Part shown: positions 8,598 to 16,801 of the stretch, in pieces
Position numbering within the stretch: the stretch's first letter is position 1
Layout: each line of letters opens with the position of its first letter
Notes under the pieces: generated by a model
Told to the model about the DNA's origin: nothing
Database searches by the model: none
Seen by the model: the letters and a program-made list of their open reading frames with translations, nothing else
Assembly (NCBI GenBank): GCA_030694975.1
Contig: JAUYTU010000035.1
Coordinates: 124,001 to 188,000 of the forward strand
Reading direction: 5' to 3'
DNA from: Erysipelotrichaceae bacterium
GTDB taxonomy: Bacteria > Bacillota_I > Bacilli_A > Erysipelotrichales > Erysipelotrichaceae
DNA length: 64,000 bases
Made by a program: the position numbers and the translations under genes

Positions 8598-10598
8598 ATG
8601 AAGAAGAGTGATTTAACGCAGCGACAATGGGAAATACTTGCAATGTATGATATAAGCCAGCTTTCAGAGTGTCTGCGCTTATATCCCTTTCGTTATGAGG
8701 TGATACAGAAGTCCGATGAGATTGCCCTTTTACCAAACACCAATGTAACCTTGGAAGGAATCATAACTTCAGCGGTATCGACCGTACGCTATCAGCGTAA
8801 TCGCAGTGTTACACGCTTTACCATGTGCACAGAACACGATTGTTATACAATCTCAGCCTTTAATCGTCCGTGGTTCAAAGCCTCACCTGAAGGACGTGTA
8901 ACAGTTATTGGACGATATGAAGGAAAAGGAAAAATTACAGCCGCTAATCTATACTTCAAATCGTTGGCGGAGCTAACCGGTGTCTATCCGGTTTATCCTT
9001 TAAAAGAGGGCGTCAAACAGACAGATATGCGTAAGATCATGCAGAAGATCATCATCAATACAGTTGATTCTGTTCCTGATGAAGTTCCTGAATCCTTACG
9101 AAATAAATATCGTTTACTGCATCGTAAAGAAGCACTGAGAAAACTACATTTACCCAAAAGCCTAACAGATGTCAGTGAAACTGCCCGTACGTTAAAATAT
9201 GAAGAGTTTTTGCGGTTCCAGATGTCATTGCTGTTAAAGAACCGCAGTCTGGGTGTTGGAAGTAAAATATATAAAGAATTCAATCGAACTGAAATTGAAA
9301 ATTTTATACATAAGCTTCCATTTCCCTTGACTGCCGACCAGCAAATTGCCGTCAGTGAGATTTTAGATGATATGAGTTCAACAAAACCGATGATGCGATT
9401 GCTTCAAGGAGATGTCGGCAGTGGTAAAACCATTGTCGGTGCGATCGCCATGTTTGCCGCGGTGAAGGCGGGTTATCAGGCCGCAATGATGGCACCCACC
9501 GAAATCTTAGTGTCTCAACATGTGCTTTCTTTGAGGAAATTCTTTCTCGATAGTGATACACGTGTCGAGGGGTTAACTTCATCACTCAGTCAGATAGAAA
9601 AAACTCGGATTCTTTCGGGATTGAGTGATGGATCAATTGACATGATCATCGGAACTCATGCACTTTTTCAGTCGGGCATTGAGTTTAAACAGTTGGGATT
9701 GGTTATTACCGATGAACAACATCGCTTCGGTGTAAATCAGCGAAGAGCATTGATTGAAAAAGGTGCTGACGTGGATGTTTTAACGATGAGCGCAACTCCG
9801 ATTCCCCGTACACTTGCGGCCGCATTGTTTGCGGATATGGATGTATCCACGATTGCTACGATGCCATCGGGAAGAATGAAAGTACAGACAATCTTAATTG
9901 AAGAGAACAGTATCAAGTCGATTCTTGATGATGTTCTCAAAGAAATCGCCGAAGGTAATCAAGTGTATGTCGTATGTCCGGCTATTGAAGAAAGCGATGC
10001 TTTGCAAATGCGCAATGTTACGGATATTTACCGCTCTTTGGAGAAAGTTATTGGTAAGAAAGTACGAATGGCCATGTTGCACGGTCAGTTGCGCAGTGAA
10101 CAAAAAGAGAAAATCATGAATGATTTTCATCAGGGACACCTTGATTTAATCGTTACAACGACGGTTATCGAAGTCGGTGTTCATGTTGAGAATGCCAATA
10201 TTATGATTATTTATGATGCTTATCGCTTTGGCTTGTCGCAGTTGCATCAGTTACGCGGTCGAATCGGACGGGGGAGTAAACAAGGCATATGTTATCTTTT
10301 GAGTGGTCAAACGGATGAAGAAAGCAAACAACGGCTGCTAACGCTGGTTTTAAGCAATGACGGTTTTGACATTGCCATGAAAGATTTATCGCTGCGAGGT
10401 CCTGGGGATCTGTTAGGCAAGCGTCAAAGCGGATTACCTCACTTCATTTTAGGAGATATTTTGGCCGATCAAAACATATTACTGACGGCCAAGGAGGATG
10501 CCAAGTTTATTCTAGATAACCAACAGTACACAGAGTATCAAGAGTTTGTGAAAAAGATGATGGTTATAAACAACGATTTAAATCAAGGGGTCGATTAG
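8598..10598 (+). CDS. recG: ATP-dependent DNA helicase RecG
   Basis: A 666-residue superfamily 2 helicase that remodels stalled forks and Holliday junctions. An N-terminal wedge/OB region is followed by helicase domains with Walker A GDVGSGKT at about residues 271-278, the DEQH box in TDEQHRFGVNQR, and the QLHQLRGRIGRGS motif near the C-terminus. Length is typical. ATG 8598 follows AAGGGGA. Confidence 0.96.
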   Translation: MKKSDLTQRQWEILAMYDISQLSECLRLYPFRYEVIQKSDEIALLPNTNVTLEGIITSAVSTVRYQRNRSVTRFTMCTEHDCYTISAFNRPWFKASPEGRVTVIGRYEGKGKITAANLYFKSLAELTGVYPVYPLKEGVKQTDMRKIMQKIIINTVDSVPDEVPESLRNKYRLLHRKEALRKLHLPKSLTDVSETARTLKYEEFLRFQMSLLLKNRSLGVGSKIYKEFNRTEIENFIHKLPFPLTADQQIAVSEILDDMSSTKPMMRLLQGDVGSGKTIVGAIAMFAAVKAGYQAAMMAPTEILVSQHVLSLRKFFLDSDTRVEGLTSSLSQIEKTRILSGLSDGSIDMIIGTHALFQSGIEFKQLGLVITDEQHRFGVNQRRALIEKGADVDVLTMSATPIPRTLAAALFADMDVSTIATMPSGRMKVQTILIEENSIKSILDDVLKEIAEGNQVYVVCPAIEESDALQMRNVTDIYRSLEKVIGKKVRMAMLHGQLRSEQKEKIMNDFHQGHLDLIVTTTVIEVGVHVENANIMIIYDAYRFGLSQLHQLRGRIGRGSKQGICYLLSGQTDEESKQRLLTLVLSNDGFDIAMKDLSLRGPGDLLGKRQSGLPHFILGDILADQNILLTAKEDAKFILDNQQYTEYQEFVKKMMVINNDLNQGVD

Positions 10599-10600
10599 TG

Positions 10601-10606
10601 TATAAT
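10601..10606 (+). promoter_or_regulatory. Possible -10 element for plsX
   Basis: A TATAAT begins three bases after the recG stop and 24 bases before the plsX start. No convincing -35 or TGn extension, so plsX may equally be read from recG. Confidence 0.35.
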
Positions 10607-10629
10607 ATGTTAAGCCAGGAGGGAATATT

Positions 10630-11598
10630 ATGAGAATCGGTGTAGATGTCATGGGATCCGATTTAGGTCCCAAAGAATTACTAAAATCGTGTCTGCGGTT
10701 TGTAAATGAAAATGACTCGGAATTGGCGGTCTATGGAAATAAGGAAGACCTAGATACCATTGACCATCCGCGCATTTTTAAAATACCCTCGAGCTACGTA
10801 CTGACGATGGACGATGGTCCTTTAGCAGTTAAGCGTCATCCGGATGCAAGCATGGTTAAGGCCATCAGCGATTGTGTCGCCGGTAAAAATGATGGGGTTG
10901 TCAGCGCTGGATCTTCGGCAGCACTTTTATCCAGCGGTGTAATGATATCGAAGATGATTCCAGGGATCGAACGACCGGCTTTTCTGGCTGCGATTCCAAA
11001 CACAATAGGGACATCGACCGTATTGCTTGATATGGGAGCTAACTCCGAAAACAGCAGTGATCATTTGTGCCAATTTGCTGTATTGGGACATGCATTTGCT
11101 CAAACCACGATGAACATCGACCGACCGACCATCGGCCTGCTTAATATTGGAACAGAGGACAAAAAGGGCGATTTGATCCATAAAGATGCGGTAGTAAAAT
11201 TGAGAGCGATGGAGAAACTGAATTTTGTCGGTAATATCGAGGGCCGTGATGTTTTAAACGGTGTCGTCGATGTGTTGGTTGCGGATGGGTTTAGCGGTAA
11301 TATTGCGCTTAAAACCGTTGAGGGTACGGTCGTTGCTTTTAATCAGATGATTAAAGAAGTCATCAAGACCAATCAGCTAACTATGATTGGTGGGTTTTTA
11401 ATTAAAAAAGAGCTCACCCTTATGAAGGATAAAATGAATTATCAAAAGTATGGCGGTGCACTGTTAGCCGGATTGAATCATGTAATTATTAAGGCTCATG
11501 GTTCGAGTAATGATGAGGCTTTCTACAATGCCATCCGTCAGGCACATAAACTTTCATCGGGTGGAGTTGTTGAGAAAATTAAGAGGGATTTATTATGA
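10630..11598 (+). CDS. plsX: Phosphate acyltransferase PlsX
   Basis: A 322-residue enzyme that makes acyl-phosphate from acyl-ACP for PlsY at the membrane surface. The N-terminal signature RIGVDVMGSDLGP and the conserved SAGSSAALL and ALLDMGAN-like segments (here VLLDMGANSEN) are present. AGGAGG lies upstream. The usual fapR before it and fabD/fabG/acpP after it are absent, so fatty-acid synthesis genes must lie elsewhere or be missing. It overlaps rnc by ATGA. Confidence 0.95.
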   Translation: MRIGVDVMGSDLGPKELLKSCLRFVNENDSELAVYGNKEDLDTIDHPRIFKIPSSYVLTMDDGPLAVKRHPDASMVKAISDCVAGKNDGVVSAGSSAALLSSGVMISKMIPGIERPAFLAAIPNTIGTSTVLLDMGANSENSSDHLCQFAVLGHAFAQTTMNIDRPTIGLLNIGTEDKKGDLIHKDAVVKLRAMEKLNFVGNIEGRDVLNGVVDVLVADGFSGNIALKTVEGTVVAFNQMIKEVIKTNQLTMIGGFLIKKELTLMKDKMNYQKYGGALLAGLNHVIIKAHGSSNDEAFYNAIRQAHKLSSGGVVEKIKRDLL

Positions 11599-12275
11599 GT
11601 ATCATCGCATATTTAAAAAAGTTGGGTATTGAATGTCAAAGCGGAGGATATATAGAACAAGCGTTTGTTCATACTTCTTTTGTTAATGAAAATAAAAATG
11701 CCAAGACTGACAATGAACGGCTTGAATTTATGGGTGATGCTGTGTTACAGCAATGGGTTTCGAATCAACTCTTTTTAATCAAACCGGTATTAGCCGAAGG
11801 GCAGATGACAACCTTGCGTGCCCATTTGGTCAATGAACCGTCTTTGGCTAATTACGCACGTCACTTGGACTTGGCTCGCTTTTTGAAGTTGGGTGTCGGT
11901 GAAGAAAAAACAGGGGGCAGAGATCGTGATTCTAATTTGGCCAATATGTTTGAGGCCTTTTTGGGAGCACTTTTTTTACAGTGTACGCCTGAGGCTGTTG
12001 ATATTATTCTTGGGAAAGTAATAACTCCACAGTTGATCAATGTTGACAGCATCAAAAATACCGACTTTAAAACGCGTTTACAAGAAGTCATTCAATCGGA
12101 TGCACGAAAAACGGTGGTGTATGAAGTTGTCCGAATGATGGGTCCATCGAACAAACCGGAATTTGAGGTTGTGGTCAAACTGGATGAAATCATTTTGGGC
12201 AGAGGTCGGGGTTTGAGTAAAAAGAAAGCCGAGCAAGAAGCTGCGCGCAATGCTTTTGACAAAATGGTTCGCTAG
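11595..12275 (+). CDS. rnc: Ribonuclease III
   Basis: A 226-residue double-strand-specific endonuclease for rRNA and mRNA processing. The RNase III signature NERLEFMGDAVLQ with its catalytic acidic residues is near residue 40, and the second acidic cluster is ANMFEAFLGALF. The C-terminal third is a double-stranded RNA-binding domain ending with the basic GRGLSKKKAEQEAARNAF. The start overlaps plsX by ATGA. In most Bacillota smc follows; here galM does. Confidence 0.96.
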   Translation: MSIIAYLKKLGIECQSGGYIEQAFVHTSFVNENKNAKTDNERLEFMGDAVLQQWVSNQLFLIKPVLAEGQMTTLRAHLVNEPSLANYARHLDLARFLKLGVGEEKTGGRDRDSNLANMFEAFLGALFLQCTPEAVDIILGKVITPQLINVDSIKNTDFKTRLQEVIQSDARKTVVYEVVRMMGPSNKPEFEVVVKLDEIILGRGRGLSKKKAEQEAARNAFDKMVR

Positions 12276-13246
12276 TGAATAAGCTAACCTTGGAAAATCA
12301 ATGGTTATGTGTCACCGTACTTTCTTATGGGGCAACAATCGCATCAATCGTTGACAAAACCTTGCAAAAAGAACTTGTACTGGGATTTGACGATGATCAG
12401 AAATATTTGTCATCCGACAAGTACTTTGGCTGTACCGTCGGTCGGGGGGCCAATCGGATATCCAATGGTCACTTTTATTTGAACGATCAGCCATATCAGC
12501 TGTCAATCAACAATGGACCCAATCATTTGCATGGCGGAACATTCGGATTTGACAAAAAAGAATTTGACTGCAAAAGGGAAGATAACGCAATTATTTGTAC
12601 GTACTTCAGTACGCATCTGGAAGAAGGATATCCGGGGAATGTGACAGTTAGAATCACCTATACACTTGAAGGTCATCGAGTGACGATTCGTTCAACCTGT
12701 CAAAGCGACAGAGATACGTTGATTAATTTGACCAATCACACGTATTTTAATCTAGATCAAAAAAAGGGTACAATCGAGAATCATCTTCTTGAAATTAACG
12801 CGGATCGGGTTTATCCTGTCGATGAAAATGGCTGTACATTGAATCGTCCATTCGATGTTAATCAAACACCTTTTGACTTTACGAAACAAAAATCACTTTC
12901 CGAATGTCTTCAAAGTGATCATCCCCAAATCATGATAGCTAGAGGTTTGGATCATCATTTCAAAATTAAAGGTTTGGGTTTGCGCCTGGCAACAACACTG
13001 ATATATCAGGGAAGTGTACTTAATGTTTATACTGACAAACCAGGCGTTCACATCTACACAGGGAACTATTTAAATGAGGAGGATATCGGTCATGACAATA
13101 TTCCCTATATTCGACAGAGTGGTATTTGTTTTGAGGCGCAGTATGTTCCGAACAGTATCAACTTTGACACAACCATCGCTCCGATTGTAAAAGCGGGACA
13201 ACTACAGGAGCATCTAACGATATTTGAGTTTGAGAACATGAGGTAA
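12275..13246 (+). CDS. galM: Aldose 1-epimerase (galactose mutarotase) GalM
   Basis: A 323-residue mutarotase interconverting alpha and beta anomers of galactose or glucose. Substrate loop GRGANRI, the NGPNHLHGG segment, the catalytic histidine in LTNHTYFNL and the catalytic base glutamate in CFEAQYVPNSIN are all present. The start is GTG 12275, sharing a base with the rnc stop (TAGTG), with no good ribosome site, so it depends on translational coupling to rnc. galK follows three bases later; no galT or galE is in the window. Confidence 0.93.
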   Translation: MNKLTLENQWLCVTVLSYGATIASIVDKTLQKELVLGFDDDQKYLSSDKYFGCTVGRGANRISNGHFYLNDQPYQLSINNGPNHLHGGTFGFDKKEFDCKREDNAIICTYFSTHLEEGYPGNVTVRITYTLEGHRVTIRSTCQSDRDTLINLTNHTYFNLDQKKGTIENHLLEINADRVYPVDENGCTLNRPFDVNQTPFDFTKQKSLSECLQSDHPQIMIARGLDHHFKIKGLGLRLATTLIYQGSVLNVYTDKPGVHIYTGNYLNEEDIGHDNIPYIRQSGICFEAQYVPNSINFDTTIAPIVKAGQLQEHLTIFEFENMR

Positions 13247-13249
13247 ATT

Positions 13250-14521
13250 ATGAACATTGAAAACTGTAAAACAAGCATTAATCAGGGTCAGTTGGATGAA
13301 GCATTTAAAAAACTGACCGTCACAGATCAGCAGATTCTTACTAGAAACCGTTGGTTGAATTTGATTGATGACTTTAGCGAGTACTTCAATGAAACAGAAA
13401 TTTACGGATTCAGTGCTCCTGGACGCACGGAAATCGGCGGTAACCATACCGATCATCAACAGGGCAGAGTACTAGCGGCTGCGGTGAACTTGGATACGAT
13501 CGCTATCGTATCGAAAAATGTTTCATCTGAAATCCGAATTATTTCGAAAGGTTACGATGTTAAGACTGTCAATCTTGGTGATCTGAATGTAAAAACTGAA
13601 GAAAAACACACAACCGCAGCACTTGTTCGTGGTGTATGTGCAGGTTTTGTGCAAAGAGGATATTCGATTGGCGGATTTAATGCGGTTATTGACTCACAAG
13701 TACTATCAGGTTCGGGTATTTCTTCATCCGCCGCCTTTGAAGTTCTTATCGGTCAAATACTTTCGGATTTATTTAATCAAGGGAATGTTTCTGCTCAAGC
13801 GATCGCAAAAATCGGTCAGTATGCGGAGAATGAATACTTCAAAAAACCATGCGGTCTTATGGATCAGATGGCAAGTGCGATAGGCGGATTTGTGTTTATT
13901 GATTTCTATGATCTCAATGATCCGGTCGTTGAACCCATTGATTATAATTTAGAGAAGGCCGGATATGTCCTGTGTCTGACGGATACCGGCGGATCTCATG
14001 AGAATCTTTCGGAAGCCTATGGGTTGATGGTTAAGGAAATGAAAGATGTAGCCGATTACTTTGGACATCCGGTGCTATCTAGGGTAACGATGGATATTTT
14101 TCTTGAACATCTTCCGCAGATCAAAGAGAAATTTGGTGATCGGTCATGCTTGCGTGCATTTCATTTTCTAGATGAGACGAATCGCGTCATTGAACAGAAA
14201 AATTCACTGAAAGCCAACGATCTTCAGTCATTCTTGAAGCTAGTCATTGAATCGGGTCATTCCTCTTACATGTATCTTCAGAATGTCTACATGCCGACGG
14301 ATTCAATGAATCAACCGCTTGCATTAGCCTTGGCAGTCAGTCAACATACGCTGATTCAAGGGGCTTATCGGGTTCACGGCGGTGGTTTGGCAGGTACGAT
14401 TCAAGCTTTTGTGCAAAAAGAACAGCTAGTCGAGTATAACCATTCGATGGAGCACATTTTTAAAGTAGGATGTACGTATAATCTTGCGATCCGCTCTGTT
14501 GGATCCTTGCAAGTTTTCTAG
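13250..14521 (+). CDS. galK: Galactokinase
   Basis: A 423-residue GHMP kinase phosphorylating galactose at C1. The sugar signature is SAPGRTEIGGNHTDHQQG near residue 50, the ATP loop is SGSGISSSAAFE, and the third motif is VHGGGLAGTIQAFV near the C-terminus. The 45-residue N-terminal extension before the signature is longer than in E. coli GalK, but it resembles the long N-terminal arm found in many Bacillota homologues. It forms a two-gene unit with galM. Lack of galT here means the rest of the Leloir pathway lies elsewhere or the product has another fate. Confidence 0.94.
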   Translation: MNIENCKTSINQGQLDEAFKKLTVTDQQILTRNRWLNLIDDFSEYFNETEIYGFSAPGRTEIGGNHTDHQQGRVLAAAVNLDTIAIVSKNVSSEIRIISKGYDVKTVNLGDLNVKTEEKHTTAALVRGVCAGFVQRGYSIGGFNAVIDSQVLSGSGISSSAAFEVLIGQILSDLFNQGNVSAQAIAKIGQYAENEYFKKPCGLMDQMASAIGGFVFIDFYDLNDPVVEPIDYNLEKAGYVLCLTDTGGSHENLSEAYGLMVKEMKDVADYFGHPVLSRVTMDIFLEHLPQIKEKFGDRSCLRAFHFLDETNRVIEQKNSLKANDLQSFLKLVIESGHSSYMYLQNVYMPTDSMNQPLALALAVSQHTLIQGAYRVHGGGLAGTIQAFVQKEQLVEYNHSMEHIFKVGCTYNLAIRSVGSLQVF

Positions 14522-14533
14522 AGAGGGAAATGT

Positions 14534-15364
14534 ATGGCCAAAATCATTAAGAAAGATATACTGAATTCTGGAGTCGTTTCAATGGAGATCGAAGCAACTC
14601 GTATTGCTTCAAAAGCTCAGGCAGGTCATTTTGTGATGATTCGTGTGGACCAACACGGAGAACGTTTTCCGCTGACGATTGCGGATGCAAACAAAGAAAC
14701 CGGTACGATCCGAATCATTTTTCAAGTGGTCGGCGGCAGTACGATTAAACTGAATCGTCTGAAAGTTGGTGATGATGTTCTTGATATCGTAGGACCTCTG
14801 GGGATGCCGCTGCATCATGAAAATATCCGACATGCCATTGTAATTGGCGGAGGTGTGGGATGTGCGATTGCTTATCCTCACGCTAAGGCATTGAAACAGC
14901 AGGGCAGCAAAGTCAGTTTTATTGCCGGTTTTCGCAACAAGGATTTGTTCATTCTAAAAGAAGATATTGAAGCGACCGCGGATCATGTCTACTTTACCAC
15001 GGACGATGGATCGGCATATCGCAAAGGGTTTGTAACCGATGTGCTGAAGGAGTTGCTTGAATCAGAAAAAGATGTTGATTTAGTCATTGCTATCGGACCG
15101 GTCGTTATGATGAAAGCGGTAAGCAATGTAACAAGATTATTAAACATTAAAACCGTCGTCAGTTTGAATCCGATCATGATTGATGGTACAGGTATGTGCG
15201 GGGGTTGTCGTGTTAAAGTCGGAAATGAGTATAAATTTGCTTGTGTCGATGGACCGGAATTTGATGGTCATCAGGTCGATTTTAATGAATTGATGTTGAG
15301 AAATTCAGCGTATATCCAACAGGAAAAACATACTTGCAAGCTGATTGAGGAGGAAACACAATGA
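14534..15364 (+). CDS. NfnA/SudB-type FAD- and [2Fe-2S]-binding reductase subunit
   Basis: A 276-residue ferredoxin-NADP-reductase-type subunit. It has an FAD-binding barrel (region ERFPLTIAD) and an NAD(P) fold (AIVIGGGVGCAIAYP). The C-terminal cysteine cluster is GTGMCGGCRV with a later FACVDGPEFDGHQVDF, the [2Fe-2S] ligand region of the PyrK/NfnA family. It overlaps the next gene by ATGA. The pair is most like NADH-dependent reduced ferredoxin:NADP oxidoreductase or sulfide dehydrogenase. An obligate partner rather than a pyrimidine gene, since no pyrD is near. Confidence 0.88.
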   Translation: MAKIIKKDILNSGVVSMEIEATRIASKAQAGHFVMIRVDQHGERFPLTIADANKETGTIRIIFQVVGGSTIKLNRLKVGDDVLDIVGPLGMPLHHENIRHAIVIGGGVGCAIAYPHAKALKQQGSKVSFIAGFRNKDLFILKEDIEATADHVYFTTDDGSAYRKGFVTDVLKELLESEKDVDLVIAIGPVVMMKAVSNVTRLLNIKTVVSLNPIMIDGTGMCGGCRVKVGNEYKFACVDGPEFDGHQVDFNELMLRNSAYIQQEKHTCKLIEEETQ

Positions 15365-16737
15365 TTCAACCATCAAAAACGCCGATGCCCTTGGCGGATG
15401 CTGAAGAGCGCAATAAGAATTTTTCGGAAGTTGCTCTGGGTTACTCCCTTGACGATGCGATCAACGAGGCCAGCCGATGCCTCCAATGTCTGCATAAACC
15501 CTGTGTTGTCAGTTGTCCGGTCAATGTTGACATTCCCCGATTTATCATGGCAGTTAAGGAAAATCGCTTGGATGATGCGCTGAGCATCATCCATCAAACC
15601 AATTGTTTCCCTTCAATTTGCGGTCGGGTGTGTCCTCAGGAAGTTCAATGTGAGAGCACATGTGTTATGACAAAACGTTATCAGGCCGTGGCTATCGGCC
15701 GACTTGAACGTTACGTGGGTGATCACGCTCAGATAAGACTGGATGTACAACCGCTGAATCAGCAATTCAAAGTAGCCATCGTCGGGAGCGGACCTTCAGG
15801 GTTGGCTTGTGCTTATGACTGTGCCAAAGCCGGGATCGCTGTGACGGTGTATGAAGCTTGGCACGATTTGGGTGGTGTATTGCGCTATGGAATACCGGAA
15901 TTCAGATTGCCCAAGGCAACGGTAGACAAGGAAATCGATGTCTTACGTCAGTTAGGTATCGAGTTTGAGTGTAATGTCGTTATCGGCAAAACGATTGAAT
16001 GCGCCGAATTGTTTGATATGGGATACAAAGCTGTATTTATCGGAACAGGCGCTGGATTACCGACGTTTATGAACATCGAAGGCGAAGGTTCAATTGGCGT
16101 GTTCTCAGCCAATGAATTTCTGACCAGAGTCAATTTTATGAAGGCAGGTCAACCGAAGTATGATACCCCGCTATTGACTGGGAAGAGGGTCGTAGTCGTG
16201 GGTGGTGGCAATGTCGCCATGGATGCTGCCCGCTGTGCCAAGCGATTGGGTTATCAAACGACCATCGTCTACCGAAGATCATTGAATGAACTGCCGGCAC
16301 GCCAGGAAGAAGTCGAACATGCCATGGAAGAAGGCATTGTATTTGAACTTTTGGCCGCGCCTTTGAAAGTATTTGCCAATGAACAGGGAAGAGTGCGTTC
16401 GATCTTTTGTCAACGCATGCAACTGACAGAACCGGGTCCGGATGGACGCTGTAAAGTGGTTCCTACAGAGGATGTACCCTTTGAAATCGAAACCGATACG
16501 GTGGTTGTGGCTATCGGGACTTCACCTAATCCTATACTGATACGTAGCACAAAAGAACTGAAAACCGGCAAGTGGGGAACGATTATGGTTGATGAAAATC
16601 AGCAGACATCGATTGAACATGTTTATGCCGGTGGTGATGCGGTGACCGGTGCGGCCACAGTTATCGAGGCACTCGGTGCCGGTAAAAAAGCAGCCGCTGC
16701 CATTATTGATTATTTCACGAAAGAACAAGCCGGTTAA
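15361..16737 (+). CDS. NfnB / glutamate-synthase small-subunit-like NADPH oxidoreductase
   Basis: A 458-residue flavoprotein. The N-terminal 110 residues hold two cysteine clusters for [4Fe-4S] centres (CLQCLHKPCVVSCPVN and CGRVCPQEVQCESTC). An FAD fold (VAIVGSGPSGLACAYD) and an NADPH fold (VVVVGGGNVAMDAARCA) follow, with a second FAD-contact motif (HVYAGGDAVTGAAT) at the end. This is the GltD/NfnB/SudA architecture. Coupled to the preceding subunit, it would balance NADH, NADPH and ferredoxin by electron bifurcation; glutamate synthase is less likely because no large subunit is present. Confidence 0.9.
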   Translation: MIQPSKTPMPLADAEERNKNFSEVALGYSLDDAINEASRCLQCLHKPCVVSCPVNVDIPRFIMAVKENRLDDALSIIHQTNCFPSICGRVCPQEVQCESTCVMTKRYQAVAIGRLERYVGDHAQIRLDVQPLNQQFKVAIVGSGPSGLACAYDCAKAGIAVTVYEAWHDLGGVLRYGIPEFRLPKATVDKEIDVLRQLGIEFECNVVIGKTIECAELFDMGYKAVFIGTGAGLPTFMNIEGEGSIGVFSANEFLTRVNFMKAGQPKYDTPLLTGKRVVVVGGGNVAMDAARCAKRLGYQTTIVYRRSLNELPARQEEVEHAMEEGIVFELLAAPLKVFANEQGRVRSIFCQRMQLTEPGPDGRCKVVPTEDVPFEIETDTVVVAIGTSPNPILIRSTKELKTGKWGTIMVDENQQTSIEHVYAGGDAVTGAATVIEALGAGKKAAAAIIDYFTKEQAG

Positions 16738-16746
16738 CCCGGCTTT
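16727..16746 (+). terminator. Stem-loop after the NfnAB pair
   Basis: AAGCCGG / CCGGCTT with a five-base loop spanning the stop codon. The following T run is only three bases, so termination may be weak. Confidence 0.5.
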
Positions 16747-16778
16747 GCCATGTCAAGACTGTAAATTAAATAAAAAAA

Positions 16779-16787
16779 TGATATGAT
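16779..16787 (+). promoter_or_regulatory. Extended -10 promoter for polC
   Basis: TGATATGAT fits TGnTATGAT and lies about 15 bases before the polC start region. No clear -35. Confidence 0.55.
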
Positions 16788-16801
16788 AGTGATTAAAGGA
16801 T

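Noticed and set aside
14534-15364. PyrK of dihydroorotate dehydrogenase
   Set aside because: No pyrD or other pyrimidine gene is near, and the gene is coupled to an NfnB-like subunit.
15361-16737. Glutamate synthase
   Set aside because: The large subunit is absent, and the partner gene is a PyrK/NfnA-type subunit, so an NfnAB-like enzyme is more likely.
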